Positions 16,513 to 25,559 of a DNA stretch of 64,000 nucleotides are shown in pieces. The notes under the pieces are model-generated. The model was given only the letters and a program-made list of their open reading frames with translations. It was not told the origin of the DNA and made no database searches. Every line of letters starts with the position of its first letter. Position 1 is the first letter of the stretch. Both the position numbers and the translations under genes were made by a program. Where the stretch lies: assembly GCF_019931675.1 (NCBI RefSeq), contig NZ_CP082922.1, positions 2,867,001 to 2,931,000 of the forward strand. Direction: 5' to 3'. The stretch comes from Nocardioides rotundus. GTDB taxonomy: Bacteria > Actinomycetota > Actinomycetes > Propionibacteriales > Nocardioidaceae.

Positions 16513-17694
16513 TCAGCGCCCGGCGAGCTGTCGCGCCGGAGTGACCAGCAGCCGGGTCGGGATCGAGGAGGCCGAGCGCAGGTGGATGTTCTGCAGCAGG
16601 CCGACCGCCAGCATCGAGGCGAAGACCGAGGAGCCGCCGTAGGACACGAAGGGCAGCGGGACACCGGTCACCGGCATGATCCCCAGGCACATCCCGATGT
16701 TCTGGAAGGCCTGGAAGCCGAACCAGCAGGCGATGCCCGCCGCCGCGATCCGGCCGAACATGTCGTCGGTGGCCGCGGCGATCGCCAGCGCCCGCCAGAT
16801 CACCACGCACAGCAGCAGGATCACCATGCCGGCGCCCAGCAGGCCGAGCTCCTCGCCGGCGACGGTGAAGATGAAGTCCGTGTGCTGCTCGGGCACGAAC
16901 CCCGAGCGGGTCTGGGAGCCGTCGAAGAGCCCCTGCCCGACCAGGCCGCCGTTGCCGACCGCGATCCGGGCCTGCTCGGTGTTGTATCCGGCGCCCCGGG
17001 GGTCCAGGCCGGGGTTGGTGAAGGCCAGGAACCGGTCGACCTGGTAGTCCTTGAGCACCCCGAGCGCCACCGCGGAGACCGCCGCGGTCAGCCCGCCGAC
17101 CAGGAGCAGGGCCAGCCAGCGGCGGGGCGTCCCCGCGGCGGCCAGCACGCCGAAGACGGTGGCCGCGAGCACCAGCATGGTGCCCAGGTCGGGCTGCAGC
17201 AGGATGAGGACGGCCGGCACGCCGGCGATCGCGAGCATGCCCAGCACGTCGACCAGGCCGACCTGGTGGCGCCACCGGCCCTCGGCCCGCTCGGCGACGA
17301 AGAGCGCCATCCCGATCACCACGGCGAGCTTGGCCAGCTCCGAGGGCTGCAGGGAGAAGCCGCCGATGCTCAGCCACGAGCGGGATCCGTTGATCGTCTG
17401 CCCCGCCACCAGCACCAGGACCAGCCCGATCACCGCGGCGACGTAGGCCAGCGGCGCGAGGATCCGCACGGTGCGATGGTCGGTGGCCAGCACCATCACC
17501 ATCAGCACCAGGCCGATGGCGATGTTGACCAGCTGCTTGGTGAGGTACGCCGTCGGGTCGCCGCCGGTGAGCACGTCGCGCGGCGCGGTGGCCGACCAGA
17601 CCAGCAGGGCGCCGGTCATCAGCAGGAGCAGGACGGCTCCGAGCAGGATCAGGTCCAGCCCGGGGACGCGCAGCGAGCGTCGGTTCGTCGCCAT
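16513..17694 (-). CDS. rodA: Peptidoglycan glycosyltransferase RodA
   Basis: The 393-residue SEDS-family membrane protein polymerises lipid II into glycan strands for side-wall growth, paired with PBP2. Typical motifs are NGSRSWLSIGGFSLQPSELAKLAVVIGMA, LLILLQPDLGTMLVL (position shown as VLILLQPDLGTMLV) and PVTGVPLPFVSYGGSS. About ten membrane helices are predicted. The ATG at 17692-17694 (MATNRRSLRVPGLDL) has GAGGAGG eight nt upstream and is preferred to one 18 bp earlier. It starts five bases after the PBP2 stop and is the last gene of the mreBCD-pbp2-rodA operon. Confidence 0.95.
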   Translation of the reverse strand: MATNRRSLRVPGLDLILLGAVLLLLMTGALLVWSATAPRDVLTGGDPTAYLTKQLVNIAIGLVLMVMVLATDHRTVRILAPLAYVAAVIGLVLVLVAGQTINGSRSWLSIGGFSLQPSELAKLAVVIGMALFVAERAEGRWRHQVGLVDVLGMLAIAGVPAVLILLQPDLGTMLVLAATVFGVLAAAGTPRRWLALLLVGGLTAAVSAVALGVLKDYQVDRFLAFTNPGLDPRGAGYNTEQARIAVGNGGLVGQGLFDGSQTRSGFVPEQHTDFIFTVAGEELGLLGAGMVILLLCVVIWRALAIAAATDDMFGRIAAAGIACWFGFQAFQNIGMCLGIMPVTGVPLPFVSYGGSSVFASMLAVGLLQNIHLRSASSIPTRLLVTPARQLAGR

Positions 17695-17698
17695 GGGC

Positions 17699-19816
17699 TC
17701 AGCCCTCCTCACCGGTCGGGGGCGGCATGATCGAGCCGTCCCGCAGGAACTGCGGCAGCCGCTGCGGCGGGGTCACCCCGTCGATGGCGGCCTCGTCCCG
17801 GACCACCTGGCTGCCGCGGACGCCGTACAGCTCCTCGTAGATCTTGCGGATGCCGGCACCCGAGGAGCCGGAGCCGGTGCCGCCCTGGCTGACCATCATC
17901 ACCACGACGTAGTCCTTGGTGTAGGACGCGACCCAGCCGGTCGTCTGCTTGCCGTAGACCTCGGCGGTGCCGGTCTTGGCCCGGATGGTGACCTGGTCCA
18001 GCGGGAAGCCGCCGAGCTTCCAGGCCATCGTTCCCACCGACGCGACGTTCTGCAGAGCGCCGTCGATGTAGTCCAGGATCCGCTGCGGGACGTCGACCTT
18101 GCCGACCGCCTTCGGTCGGATCTCGCGCTTGACCTTGCCGTCGGGGTCGACGATCGCCTTGCCCACCCGGGGGGCGTAGAGGGTGCCGCCGTTGGCGAAC
18201 GCGGCGTAGGCACGCGCCAGCTGCATCGGCGTGACCATGGTGTCGCCCTGCCCGATCGCGAAGTTCGCGGCGTCACCGGCGCGGTAGGCGTAGCCCTCGG
18301 CGCAGAACTCGCGGGCGAACAGGCGCAGGTAGGAGCTGGTGTCGGGCTTGGGGTTCTCGGCGATCTCGCAGTAGTAGTCCTTCTGCGCGTCGTAGTACTC
18401 CTTCTTCCACTTCCGGTCCGCGATCCGGCCCGACGCCTCGCCCGGGACGTCCACGCCGGTCCGCTTGCCGAAGCCGAACATCTTGGCGGTCTGGACCAGC
18501 GGGTCCTTGGCGTTCACGTCGTCGACGTCGCTGCCGTACTTCTGCCAGAAGTTGTAGCCGACCTGGTAGAAGAAGGTGTTGCAGGAGACCTCGAGCGCCT
18601 TGGCGAAGTCGATCGTGCCGTAGGCGCCGGACTCGAAGTTCTTGAACGTCCGGTTGCCGATCTGCACGCCCGACGGGCAGCCCAGGACGGAGTCGGTGGA
18701 GTAGCCGTTGGTGAGGGCTCCCGCCGCCATCATCGGCTTCCAGGTCGACCCGGGGGCGAACTGGCCCTGGGTGACGCGGGAGAGCAGCGGAGTGCCGGCC
18801 TCGTCGGAGTAGAGCCGGGAGAGCTCCTTCTCGGTGATGCCGCCCACCCACAGCCCAGGGTCGTACGTCGGCTGGCTCGCGGCCGCGATCACCCGGCCGG
18901 TGTCGGCCTCGAGCACGACCGCGGCGCCCGCGTCGGCGACGTACTTGCGACCGGTGACCGGGTCGGTGACGTTGCGGGCGTCCCGCATGGCCTTGGCCAG
19001 CTGGCGCTCGACGACGCCCTGCACCTTGGCGTCGATGGAGGTGACCAGGGTGTCGCCCGGGGTGGCCTCCTGAACGGCGTCGTCGTCGAGCACCTTGCCC
19101 ATGGAGTCCACCGCGACCGAGCGGTAGCCGGGCATGCCGCGCAGCCACTTGTCGTACTGCTTCTCCACGCCCGCCCGGCCGACCGAGGAGGCGCCGTTGA
19201 CCGACTGGTCGCCGGTCTCGCGGGCCTTGTCGTACTCGTCCTCGGTGATCGGGCTGAGGTAGCCGAGCACGTGCGCCATGTTGACGCCGAACGGCCGCGG
19301 GTAGTCCCGCACCGACTGCTGCTCGGCGAGCACCGCGGGGAAGTCTTCCGGCTGCTCCAGGATGCGCAGGGCGACGCCCTTCTTCACGTCCTTGGCGACC
19401 GGCACCGGCTGGTAGGGCGAGCCGTTCCAGCAGGTGCCGACCTCACTGCCCGGCTCCCCGCAGGTCAGCAGCCGGGCGCGGATCCGGTCCAGGGACACGT
19501 CGGTCGCGGTGGACACCCGCTTGAGCAGCGTGCGCTGGTCCCGCTCGCTCATCCGGCCCAGCATCGTGGTGTCCACCGAGACCACCCAGGCGGACCGGTT
19601 GGCCACCAGGGGGCGGCCCTCCGCATCGACGATCAGGCCGCGGTCGGGCTGGACGACGATCTCCCGGATCGACTGGTTGGCGGCCTGGGCGCGGTAGGAC
19701 TCCCCGCCGACGACCTGCAGGTAGTAGAGCCGGACGACCAGCGTGGCGAACAGGGAGAACACCAGCGCCTGGATCACGATCAGCCGCAGCCGGCTCTTCT
19801 CCGAGCCGGCGCTCAC
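17699..19816 (-). CDS. mrdA: Penicillin-binding protein 2 (transpeptidase)
   Basis: This 705-residue class B penicillin-binding protein cross-links peptidoglycan during elongation. An N-terminal membrane anchor (LIVIQALVFSLFATLVVRLYYL) is followed by the dimerisation domain and the transpeptidase domain with STWK near residue 357, SCN near 410 and KTG near 613, the three active-site motifs. GTG at 19814-19816 (VSAGSEKSRLRL) overlaps the mreD stop as GTGA; the longer reading is non-homologous. It lies directly upstream of rodA, its functional partner. The C-terminus ends in a short acidic tail. Confidence 0.95.
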   Translation of the reverse strand: MSAGSEKSRLRLIVIQALVFSLFATLVVRLYYLQVVGGESYRAQAANQSIREIVVQPDRGLIVDAEGRPLVANRSAWVVSVDTTMLGRMSERDQRTLLKRVSTATDVSLDRIRARLLTCGEPGSEVGTCWNGSPYQPVPVAKDVKKGVALRILEQPEDFPAVLAEQQSVRDYPRPFGVNMAHVLGYLSPITEDEYDKARETGDQSVNGASSVGRAGVEKQYDKWLRGMPGYRSVAVDSMGKVLDDDAVQEATPGDTLVTSIDAKVQGVVERQLAKAMRDARNVTDPVTGRKYVADAGAAVVLEADTGRVIAAASQPTYDPGLWVGGITEKELSRLYSDEAGTPLLSRVTQGQFAPGSTWKPMMAAGALTNGYSTDSVLGCPSGVQIGNRTFKNFESGAYGTIDFAKALEVSCNTFFYQVGYNFWQKYGSDVDDVNAKDPLVQTAKMFGFGKRTGVDVPGEASGRIADRKWKKEYYDAQKDYYCEIAENPKPDTSSYLRLFAREFCAEGYAYRAGDAANFAIGQGDTMVTPMQLARAYAAFANGGTLYAPRVGKAIVDPDGKVKREIRPKAVGKVDVPQRILDYIDGALQNVASVGTMAWKLGGFPLDQVTIRAKTGTAEVYGKQTTGWVASYTKDYVVVMMVSQGGTGSGSSGAGIRKIYEELYGVRGSQVVRDEAAIDGVTPPQRLPQFLRDGSIMPPPTGEEG

Positions 19817-20340
19817 AGGCCCACCCTGCGCGGCTCCAGGCTGCTGAACAGCTTCATCACCGGCGGCAGCACGAACGGGGTGAGCAGGATGTCCCACAGC
19901 ACGCCGATGCCGATCACGGCCAGCGCTCCGGGGACCTGGGTGGACTGGTCACCGAGCAGCAGCCCGCTGAGGGCGAAGACGGAGGTGCCCACGAAGGACG
20001 AGGCGGCCACGGCCAGCACCACGGCGGTGGCGGTTGGGCGTGCGGCGAAGCCGGGCGAGTCCTGCCGGACCCGGCCGGCGACGTAGCCCACCAGCACCAG
20101 CGCGAGCGCCCAGCGGCCGGCGATGTGGTCGGCCGGCGGGGCGAGGTCCAGCATCACCCCGGCGACGAAGCCGAGCAGCATGCCGAACTGCGGGCCCCGC
20201 GCCAGCGCGGCGCCGGCGACCACGAGCAGGCAGAGGTTGGGGACGATGCCCTGCCAGGCGATGTGCGGGAAGAACGTCACCTGGACCACGAGGGCCAGCG
20301 TGACGACCAGCAGGCCGACCAGGGCGCGGACGAGGCTCAC
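19813..20340 (-). CDS. mreD: Rod shape-determining protein MreD
   Basis: The 175-residue integral membrane protein has about five helices (VSLVRALVGLLVVTLALVVQ; GQFGMLLGFVAGVMLDLAPPADHIAG reads GPQFGMLLGFVAGVMLDLAP here). It belongs to the elongasome linking MreC to PBP2/RodA. GTG at 20338-20340 is coupled to mreC by a GTGA overlap, and its stop overlaps the PBP2 start in the same way. Sequence conservation in this family is low; the call rests on hydropathy and position. Confidence 0.9.
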   Translation of the reverse strand: MSLVRALVGLLVVTLALVVQVTFFPHIAWQGIVPNLCLLVVAGAALARGPQFGMLLGFVAGVMLDLAPPADHIAGRWALALVLVGYVAGRVRQDSPGFAARPTATAVVLAVAASSFVGTSVFALSGLLLGDQSTQVPGALAVIGIGVLWDILLTPFVLPPVMKLFSSLEPRRVGL

Positions 20341-21293
20341 TTCAGGCTCCCGTCCGCCTCGACGACCGCCCGGTCGCCGCGGGTGCCCGAGGGCACGACG
20401 ACGCCGACCAGGTCCAGGGAGGTGAAGTCCGCGAACGGCTCGATGACCGCCCGCTGCGTGGTCTCGCGCGGGCTGGCGAAGACCGAGGTGACCTTGCCGA
20501 TCGGGATGCCGCCGACGTAGGGCGCACCGTCCCGGCTGCCCCAGGTGACGACCGTGTCGCCCTTCGCCGGGACCACCGTGGTGTCGACCAGCTCCAGGTC
20601 CAGCCGTGCGTCGCTGCCCAGCACGTCCCGGCCGCGGAGGAAGCCGATCTCCATGCTCTCCCCCACGCGGCCCCCGACCACGGAGTCGGCGTCGAGGATG
20701 AGCAGCACGGTCGCGGTCGTCCGGGTCGTCCGGATCACCCGGCCGACCAGCCCGTCGGCGTTGACCACGGTCTGGTCGGGGCGGATCCCTGACGAGGCGC
20801 CGCCGTCGATGGTGACGGTCCGGGTGAACGCCTGCGCCGGGCCGTAGGCGATGACCCGCGCGGGCACCAGCGCCCGGCCGGCGTCCTTCGCGGCGGCCGT
20901 GAGGTCGTCGTACTCCGCGAGCCGGTTGCGGTCGAGGGCGGAGGTGTTCACCTGCTGGCGCAGCTCGGCGTTCTCGTTCTCCAGGCGGGTGACGTCGTCG
21001 CGCAGGTCCGACTGGCTCTGGAACCACTGCGGCACCGCCAGGAAGGGGCGTACGGCGGAGTCGGCGCCGGCCTCGACCGGGCCGAGGGCCTCCCCCGCCA
21101 CCCGCCGGGCCGGCTCGATCGGCGAGGCGGAGCCGCCCTGCTGGTCCAGGGTGATCAGGGTGACCGAGGCGAGCAGCAGCGCCACCAGCAGCGCGCGGCC
21201 CCCGCCGCCGCTGCGTTCCTCGTCGAAGCGGTCGGTGGCCCGCCAGCGTCGCTCGCGACGGTCCCCCGAGCCCAGACCCCGTGGCTCGGCCAT
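20337..21293 (-). CDS. mreC: Rod shape-determining protein MreC
   Basis: The 318-residue protein has a hydrophilic N-terminus rich in arginine, one membrane segment (ALLVALLLASVTLITLD), a coiled coil (SQSDLRDDVTRLENENAELRQ) and the periplasmic-type beta domain (VIAYGPAQAFTRTVTIDGG; GIRPDQTVVNADGLVGRV). It forms filaments outside the membrane that activate PBP2/RodA. The ATG at 21291-21293 shares one base with the mreB stop (TGATG). Confidence 0.94.
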   Translation of the reverse strand: MAEPRGLGSGDRRERRWRATDRFDEERSGGGGRALLVALLLASVTLITLDQQGGSASPIEPARRVAGEALGPVEAGADSAVRPFLAVPQWFQSQSDLRDDVTRLENENAELRQQVNTSALDRNRLAEYDDLTAAAKDAGRALVPARVIAYGPAQAFTRTVTIDGGASSGIRPDQTVVNADGLVGRVIRTTRTTATVLLILDADSVVGGRVGESMEIGFLRGRDVLGSDARLDLELVDTTVVPAKGDTVVTWGSRDGAPYVGGIPIGKVTSVFASPRETTQRAVIEPFADFTSLDLVGVVVPSGTRGDRAVVEADGSLK

Positions 21294-22321
21294 CAGAACC
21301 GCCGGGGGTCGGTGACGAGGACCTGCTGGAGCGCCTCGAACTCCTCCACGCACTTGCCGGCGCCGAAGGCGACCGAGGTGAGGGGGCTCTCGGCGACGTG
21401 GACGGGCATCCCGGTCTCGTGACGCAGCCGCTCGTCCAGGCCGCGCAGCAGCGCACCGCCGCCGGTGAGCACGATGCCGCGGTCCATGATGTCGCCGGCC
21501 AGCTCGGGCGGCGTCTGGTCCAGGGTGTGCCGGACCGCGTCGACGATGGCGTGCAGCGGCTCCTCGATCGCCTGGCGCACCTCGGCGCTGGAGACCACCA
21601 CGGTACGGGGCAGGCCGCTGACCATGTCGCGGCCGCGGATCTCGGCCTCCGGCTCGTCGGGGAGCGGGAAGGCCGAGCCGAGGCTCATCTTCATCTCCTC
21701 GGCGGTGTGCTCCCCCAGCATGAGGGAGTACTCCTTCTTCATCCAGGCGATGATCGCCTGGTCCAGGTCGTCGCCCGCGGTGCGGATGGAGAGGCTGGTG
21801 ACGATGCCGCCGAGGCTGATCACCGCGACCTCGGTGGTGCCGCCGCCGACGTCGACGACCATGTTGCCGGTCGCCTCGTGCACCGGCAGCCCGGCACCGA
21901 TCGCGGCGGCCATCGGCTCCTCGACGATGTAGACCCGCCGCGCGCCCGCCTGGTAGCCGGCCTCCTTGACCGCCCGCTGCTCGACCGCGGTGATCCCGCT
22001 GGGGACGCAGATGACCACCCGCGGCTTGGCGAAGTAGCGGCGCCGGTGGACCTGCTGGATGAAGAAGCGCAGCATCTGCTCGGTGGCCTCGAAGTCGGCG
22101 ATCACGCCGTCCTTCAGCGGCCGGATCGGGGTGATCGCCTCGGGCGTGCGGCCGATCATCCGCTTCGCCTCGTGGCCGACGGCCAGCACCTCGCCGGTGC
22201 CGGAGTTGAGCGCGACGACGGACGGCTCGTCCAGGAGCACGCCCTTGCCGCGGACGTAGACGAGCGTGTTGGCGGTCCCGAGGTCGACAGCCATGTCCCG
22301 GCCGATGATGCTGTTCGCCAT
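21293..22321 (-). CDS. mreB: Rod shape-determining protein MreB
   Basis: This 342-residue actin-like ATPase guides lateral wall synthesis. The actin-fold phosphate motifs are DLGTANTLVYVRGKG near the start, VVDVGGGTTEVAVISLGG in the middle and GIVLTGGGALLRGL near the C-terminus. The ATG at 22319-22321 (MANSIIGRDMAVDLG) fits the family start; no strong ribosome-binding site is visible. It leads the operon; TACCCT at 22399-22394 could be its -10 box, leaving a 66-nt leader. Presence of the full mre set suggests rod-shaped growth or spore-wall synthesis at some life stage. Confidence 0.96.
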   Translation of the reverse strand: MANSIIGRDMAVDLGTANTLVYVRGKGVLLDEPSVVALNSGTGEVLAVGHEAKRMIGRTPEAITPIRPLKDGVIADFEATEQMLRFFIQQVHRRRYFAKPRVVICVPSGITAVEQRAVKEAGYQAGARRVYIVEEPMAAAIGAGLPVHEATGNMVVDVGGGTTEVAVISLGGIVTSLSIRTAGDDLDQAIIAWMKKEYSLMLGEHTAEEMKMSLGSAFPLPDEPEAEIRGRDMVSGLPRTVVVSSAEVRQAIEEPLHAIVDAVRHTLDQTPPELAGDIMDRGIVLTGGGALLRGLDERLRHETGMPVHVAESPLTSVAFGAGKCVEEFEALQQVLVTDPRRF

Positions 22322-22472
22322 GTGACGCAGTGCCTCGCGGGTCGGTGGTGGGGGAAGATCCGGGGGACGCAGCCCTCGCGACCCCTGTGCATGAGGGTAG
22401 GTACGACGAGCCGCGCGGGCGTGCCGCCACGCCGACGGGTTCCCCGCTCTCGGAGTTTTCCGGGCCCCCGTG

Positions 22473-24077
22473 CTAGTGCTCCCGGGTGGGTGTGCGACTC
22501 GCCGGCGCCACCGGCCGGTCCCACTCCGGGTCCACGGGCGGCCCGAGGAGCGGGTCGTGCACCGGGCGCACCCGCACCACGTCCTCGGTGTCCCCCACGA
22601 CGATCCGGCCGAGGTTGGCCAGCGACTCCGAGTCGTGGTCGAAGTAGGCACGATGGTCGCCCGGCGACACGGTCGGGCCACGATCCCGCTCCTCGGCCGC
22701 GAACCGCTGGGCGCCCCACGTGTCCTCCGCCGGGTCGTCGCCCAACCCGCCCCCGGCGACTCCACCGTTGGCCCAGCCGTGGTCGGCGAGGTAGGGGACC
22801 GGGTCGCGACTGTTGCGCCCGACCCAGACGCTCGTGGAGTCCAGGCCAGTCTCGCGGGCGTGGTCGGTGCCCGACCCCGCGCCCGGGCTGCCGAGGAGCA
22901 CCAGCTCGTCCGCGCCCGGGAGGCCGCCGTCCGCGGCGCCGACGGTCGCGGTGGTGGCGCCGTAGGAGTGGCCGACCACGGTGACGTGCGGGTCGTCGGC
23001 CCTGGCGGCGCCGATCGTGTCCAGGTCCCGGCCCAGCAGCATTCCGCCGCGGGCCGCGTGTCCCTCGGCGACCACGCCGAGGGCGTCGGCGCCCCGCTCG
23101 CCGGGGAGTCCGTTGTCGGGGGCGTCGTACCCGATCCAGGCGATCACCGCGGTGCTCTCCCCCGGCGCGGTGAAGCGGGCGGCGTCGTGCACCGCGCGCG
23201 CCCGCTCAGCCAGTCCCGGGATGTCGCCGGCGTCGGTGCCCAACCCGGGCACCTGGACCGCGATGTTCTCGGCCCGGTCCAGGTCGCCCACCGCGACCGC
23301 TACTCGGCCGTCCCCGTCGAAGGCCCAGGGGTCGTAGGCCCACAGCTGCAGCGGGATCGGCGCCCCCGTGACGGGGTCGGTGTACGTCGACCCGCGCTCC
23401 AGCGTCGCCCGGAGAGCGCGCAGGTGCTCGAGGACCTCGCGGGTCCGGGGGCCCGGGTCCGGCAGAGCCTCCAGCCGGGCCAGGTCCCGGGCCAGCCGCG
23501 CGCGGTTGACCGCGTCCCGGGCGGCCGCGCTCGGCGGCTCGGCCCCCTCCAACGGGCCCGCGGGCAAGCCCACCGGTGCGACCGCGGCCGACAGTCTGGT
23601 GGCCGCTCCTGTAGGCGGCCGCTCGCTCCAGAGCAGTTCCGCGAGCGCCCGGTCGTGCTCGGCGGCCTCCGACTCCAGGGCCCGGCGCTCCTCGGCCCAG
23701 CGCATCACCGCCGGTCCGGGGGAATCCGGCAGGGCGGCCAGCCGGGCGTGCTCGCGGTCGGACCGGTCCAACGCGCTCTCGATCCGGCGGGCGTGCGCAG
23801 CCCAGCCGTCGACCGCGCGGGCGACCCGGCGCAAGGAGCCCGCGGCGGTGTCGAGGCCCTCGGCCGACGCGGAGAGCGAGGCGGTCCAGGTGCTCGCGGC
23901 ACGGCCCGACCAATCCCGGGGGCGGCTGGTCCGTGCCGTCTCCTCGGCCTCGGCGCAGTCCCCGGCGCAGCGCAGCAGGTTCCCGGCGAACGCCTCGACC
24001 GCGGGCGGGTCGCGGGGACGCCGCGGCGGGAGCGGGGGCAGGGCCGGACCGGGTGTCGGCGGGGCGGTGGTCGTCAT
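22473..24077 (-). CDS. DUF1023 alpha/beta-hydrolase with N-terminal helical domain
   Basis: The 534-residue protein has two parts. Residues 1-230 are helical and alanine/arginine-rich with DWSGRAASTWTASL, reminiscent of the W-x-G turn of ESX/WXG100-type domains. The C-terminal part has the DUF1023 pattern: DGDGRVAVAVGDLDRAENIAVQVPG, then VTVVGHSYGATT with the nucleophile serine near residue 371, then VLLGSPGAG and late histidines (DHGWANGG, GDHRAYF) as triad candidates. No signal peptide is seen. The ATG overlaps the stop of a 101-residue helical gene upstream, so the two form a pair. Substrate unknown. Confidence 0.82.
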   Translation of the reverse strand: MTTTAPPTPGPALPPLPPRRPRDPPAVEAFAGNLLRCAGDCAEAEETARTSRPRDWSGRAASTWTASLSASAEGLDTAAGSLRRVARAVDGWAAHARRIESALDRSDREHARLAALPDSPGPAVMRWAEERRALESEAAEHDRALAELLWSERPPTGAATRLSAAVAPVGLPAGPLEGAEPPSAAARDAVNRARLARDLARLEALPDPGPRTREVLEHLRALRATLERGSTYTDPVTGAPIPLQLWAYDPWAFDGDGRVAVAVGDLDRAENIAVQVPGLGTDAGDIPGLAERARAVHDAARFTAPGESTAVIAWIGYDAPDNGLPGERGADALGVVAEGHAARGGMLLGRDLDTIGAARADDPHVTVVGHSYGATTATVGAADGGLPGADELVLLGSPGAGSGTDHARETGLDSTSVWVGRNSRDPVPYLADHGWANGGVAGGGLGDDPAEDTWGAQRFAAEERDRGPTVSPGDHRAYFDHDSESLANLGRIVVGDTEDVVRVRPVHDPLLGPPVDPEWDRPVAPASRTPTREH

Positions 24078-24379
24078 GCCGCGGTCCCGCCGAGGGCCGT
24101 CAGTCGGGCCGCGACGGCGCGGTCCGTCGTCCTCACGTCGTCGACGAACCGGCCGAGCCCGTCGACCCGCCGCTCGGCGTCACGCGCGAGCGCCTCCACC
24201 AGCGCCGCCCAGTCCTGCAGGAACACCCGGGCCGCGGGCAGCGCCGGCCCCGGGAGGCCGTCGACGGGGGCAGCGGCGAGCAGCGCAGCGGTCCGGGTGA
24301 GCAGCTCGGCCTGCTCGCCCCAGCGCGCGGTCAGGGCTCGCAGCTCCTCGGGCGGGAGGCACAGCTCGGCGTCGTCCAT
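24074..24379 (-). CDS. Small helical partner protein of the DUF1023 hydrolase
   Basis: The 101-residue protein (MDDAELCLPPEELRALTARWGEQ) is predicted almost wholly alpha-helical, alanine-rich, with an RWGEQ turn in the first third and LQDWAALVEALARDAERRVDGLGRFVDDVR further on. Size, helicity and position before a hydrolase with a WXG-like N-terminus recall ESX/WXG100-type small proteins, but no clear family motif is present. The stop overlaps the hydrolase start (ATGA). Function unknown; it may be a chaperone or co-secreted partner. Confidence 0.6.
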   Translation of the reverse strand: MDDAELCLPPEELRALTARWGEQAELLTRTAALLAAAPVDGLPGPALPAARVFLQDWAALVEALARDAERRVDGLGRFVDDVRTTDRAVAARLTALGGTAA

Positions 24380-24479
24380 GCGCCCAGCCTGCCGCCGCCC
24401 GCCGGCCTGCCGGGCCGACGTACTCGCAGCTGTGGACAGGGCCCGTCGCGACAGGGCCTGTGGACGGGTAGTGGCCCGG

Positions 24480-24905
24480 TCAGCCCAGGTTCGGGAACCA
24501 GAGCCCGATCTCGCGGGCAGCCGACTCGGGGCTGTCGGAACCGTGCACGAGGTTCTGCTGCACCTTCTCACCCCAGTCGCGGCCCAGATCGCCGCGGATG
24601 GAGCCGGGCGCGGCGGTGGTGGGGTCGGTGGCGCCGGCCAGGGAGCGGAAGCCCTCGATGCAGCGCTCGCCCTCGAGCACCATCGCCACGACCGGGCCGG
24701 AGAGCATGAACTCCACCAGCGGGTCGTAGAACGGCTTGCCCTGGTGCTCGGCGTAGTGCTCGGCCAGCAGCTCGGGGGTCGCCTCGCGCAGCTCGAGCGC
24801 CACCGGGCGGTAGCCCTTCGCCTCGATCCGGCGCAGCACCTCCCCGGTGAGGCCGCGGCGGACGCCGTCGGGCTTGACCAGGACCAGGGTGCGCTCGCTT
24901 GCCAT
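24480..24905 (-). CDS. ndk: Nucleoside diphosphate kinase
   Basis: The 141-residue enzyme transfers the gamma-phosphate of ATP to NDPs. It opens MASERTLVLVKPDGVRRGLTGEVLRRIEAKG, and NLVHGSDSPESAA near residue 118-130 carries the phosphohistidine. Length and all motifs are normal. TAGGCT at 24919-24914 would place the transcription start about 2 nt before the ATG, so the mRNA may be nearly leaderless. In many actinobacteria ndk lies in the folC/valS neighbourhood, as here. Confidence 0.97.
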   Translation of the reverse strand: MASERTLVLVKPDGVRRGLTGEVLRRIEAKGYRPVALELREATPELLAEHYAEHQGKPFYDPLVEFMLSGPVVAMVLEGERCIEGFRSLAGATDPTTAAPGSIRGDLGRDWGEKVQQNLVHGSDSPESAAREIGLWFPNLG

Positions 24906-24913
24906 GGTGCCGG

Positions 24914-24919
24914 AGCCTA
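24914..24919 (-). promoter_or_regulatory. Candidate -10 box for ndk
   Basis: TAGGCT on the minus strand is 8 nt before the ndk ATG (24905), which would give a transcript with a leader of about 2 nt. No obvious -35 box. Confidence 0.35.
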
Positions 24920-24975
24920 GCCGTCACGAGCGGAATCCGGATGACGACCCCGCGAACTCCGGGAACGATGAGGGC

Positions 24976-25539
24976 ATGAGCGAGCGCCCTCCCCTGCCCA
25001 CGCCGACGCTGGTGACCGACCGGCTGCGGCTGCGGCCGGTGGACGAGGACGATGCCGACGCCCTCGTCGCGCTGATGAGCGATGCCGACGTACTGCGCTA
25101 CTGGGACGAGCCGCCGTGGGCCGACGCGGGTCGCGCCGCGGGCTTCGTCGAGCAGAGCCGGCGACGGGCCGAGGAGAGGTCGGGCGCGCGGCTGATCATC
25201 GACCGCCGTACGGACGGGGCCTTCCTTGGCTGGTGCAGCCTCAACGGATGGGACCCGGACGTCCGCAGCGCCGGGCTCACCTACGTCCTGACCCGGCCGG
25301 CCTGGGGGCGGGGCTATGCGACCGAGGCCGCCGGCGCGCTGCTCGGCTGGGCCTACGACACCCTCGACCTGAACCGGGTGCAGGCCGAGGCCGACACCCG
25401 TAACCATGCTTCGCGTCGGGTGCTGGAGAAGCTCGGCTTCGTGCACGAGGGCACGCTGCGCGAGGACTGCGTCGTCGACGGCGAGGTCTCCGACTCCTGG
25501 GTCTTCGGCCTGCTGCGCCGCGACTGGCGCTCGGCATAG
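24976..25539 (+). CDS. GNAT family N-acetyltransferase (RimJ/RimL-like)
   Basis: The 187-residue protein starts MSERPPLPTPTLVTDRLRLRPVDEDDADALVALMSDAD and contains the acetyl-CoA-binding motif RPAWGRGYATEAAGALLGWA followed by NHASRRVLEKLGFVHEGTLRED, which is the RimJ/RimL acetyltransferase pattern. The acceptor is unknown; members acetylate protein N-termini or small amines. The ATG at 24976 is chosen from the family start. It diverges from ndk with a 70-bp gap. Confidence 0.88.
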   Translation: MSERPPLPTPTLVTDRLRLRPVDEDDADALVALMSDADVLRYWDEPPWADAGRAAGFVEQSRRRAEERSGARLIIDRRTDGAFLGWCSLNGWDPDVRSAGLTYVLTRPAWGRGYATEAAGALLGWAYDTLDLNRVQAEADTRNHASRRVLEKLGFVHEGTLREDCVVDGEVSDSWVFGLLRRDWRSA

Positions 25540-25559
25540 CTGCCACGACTGCTCTCGGC

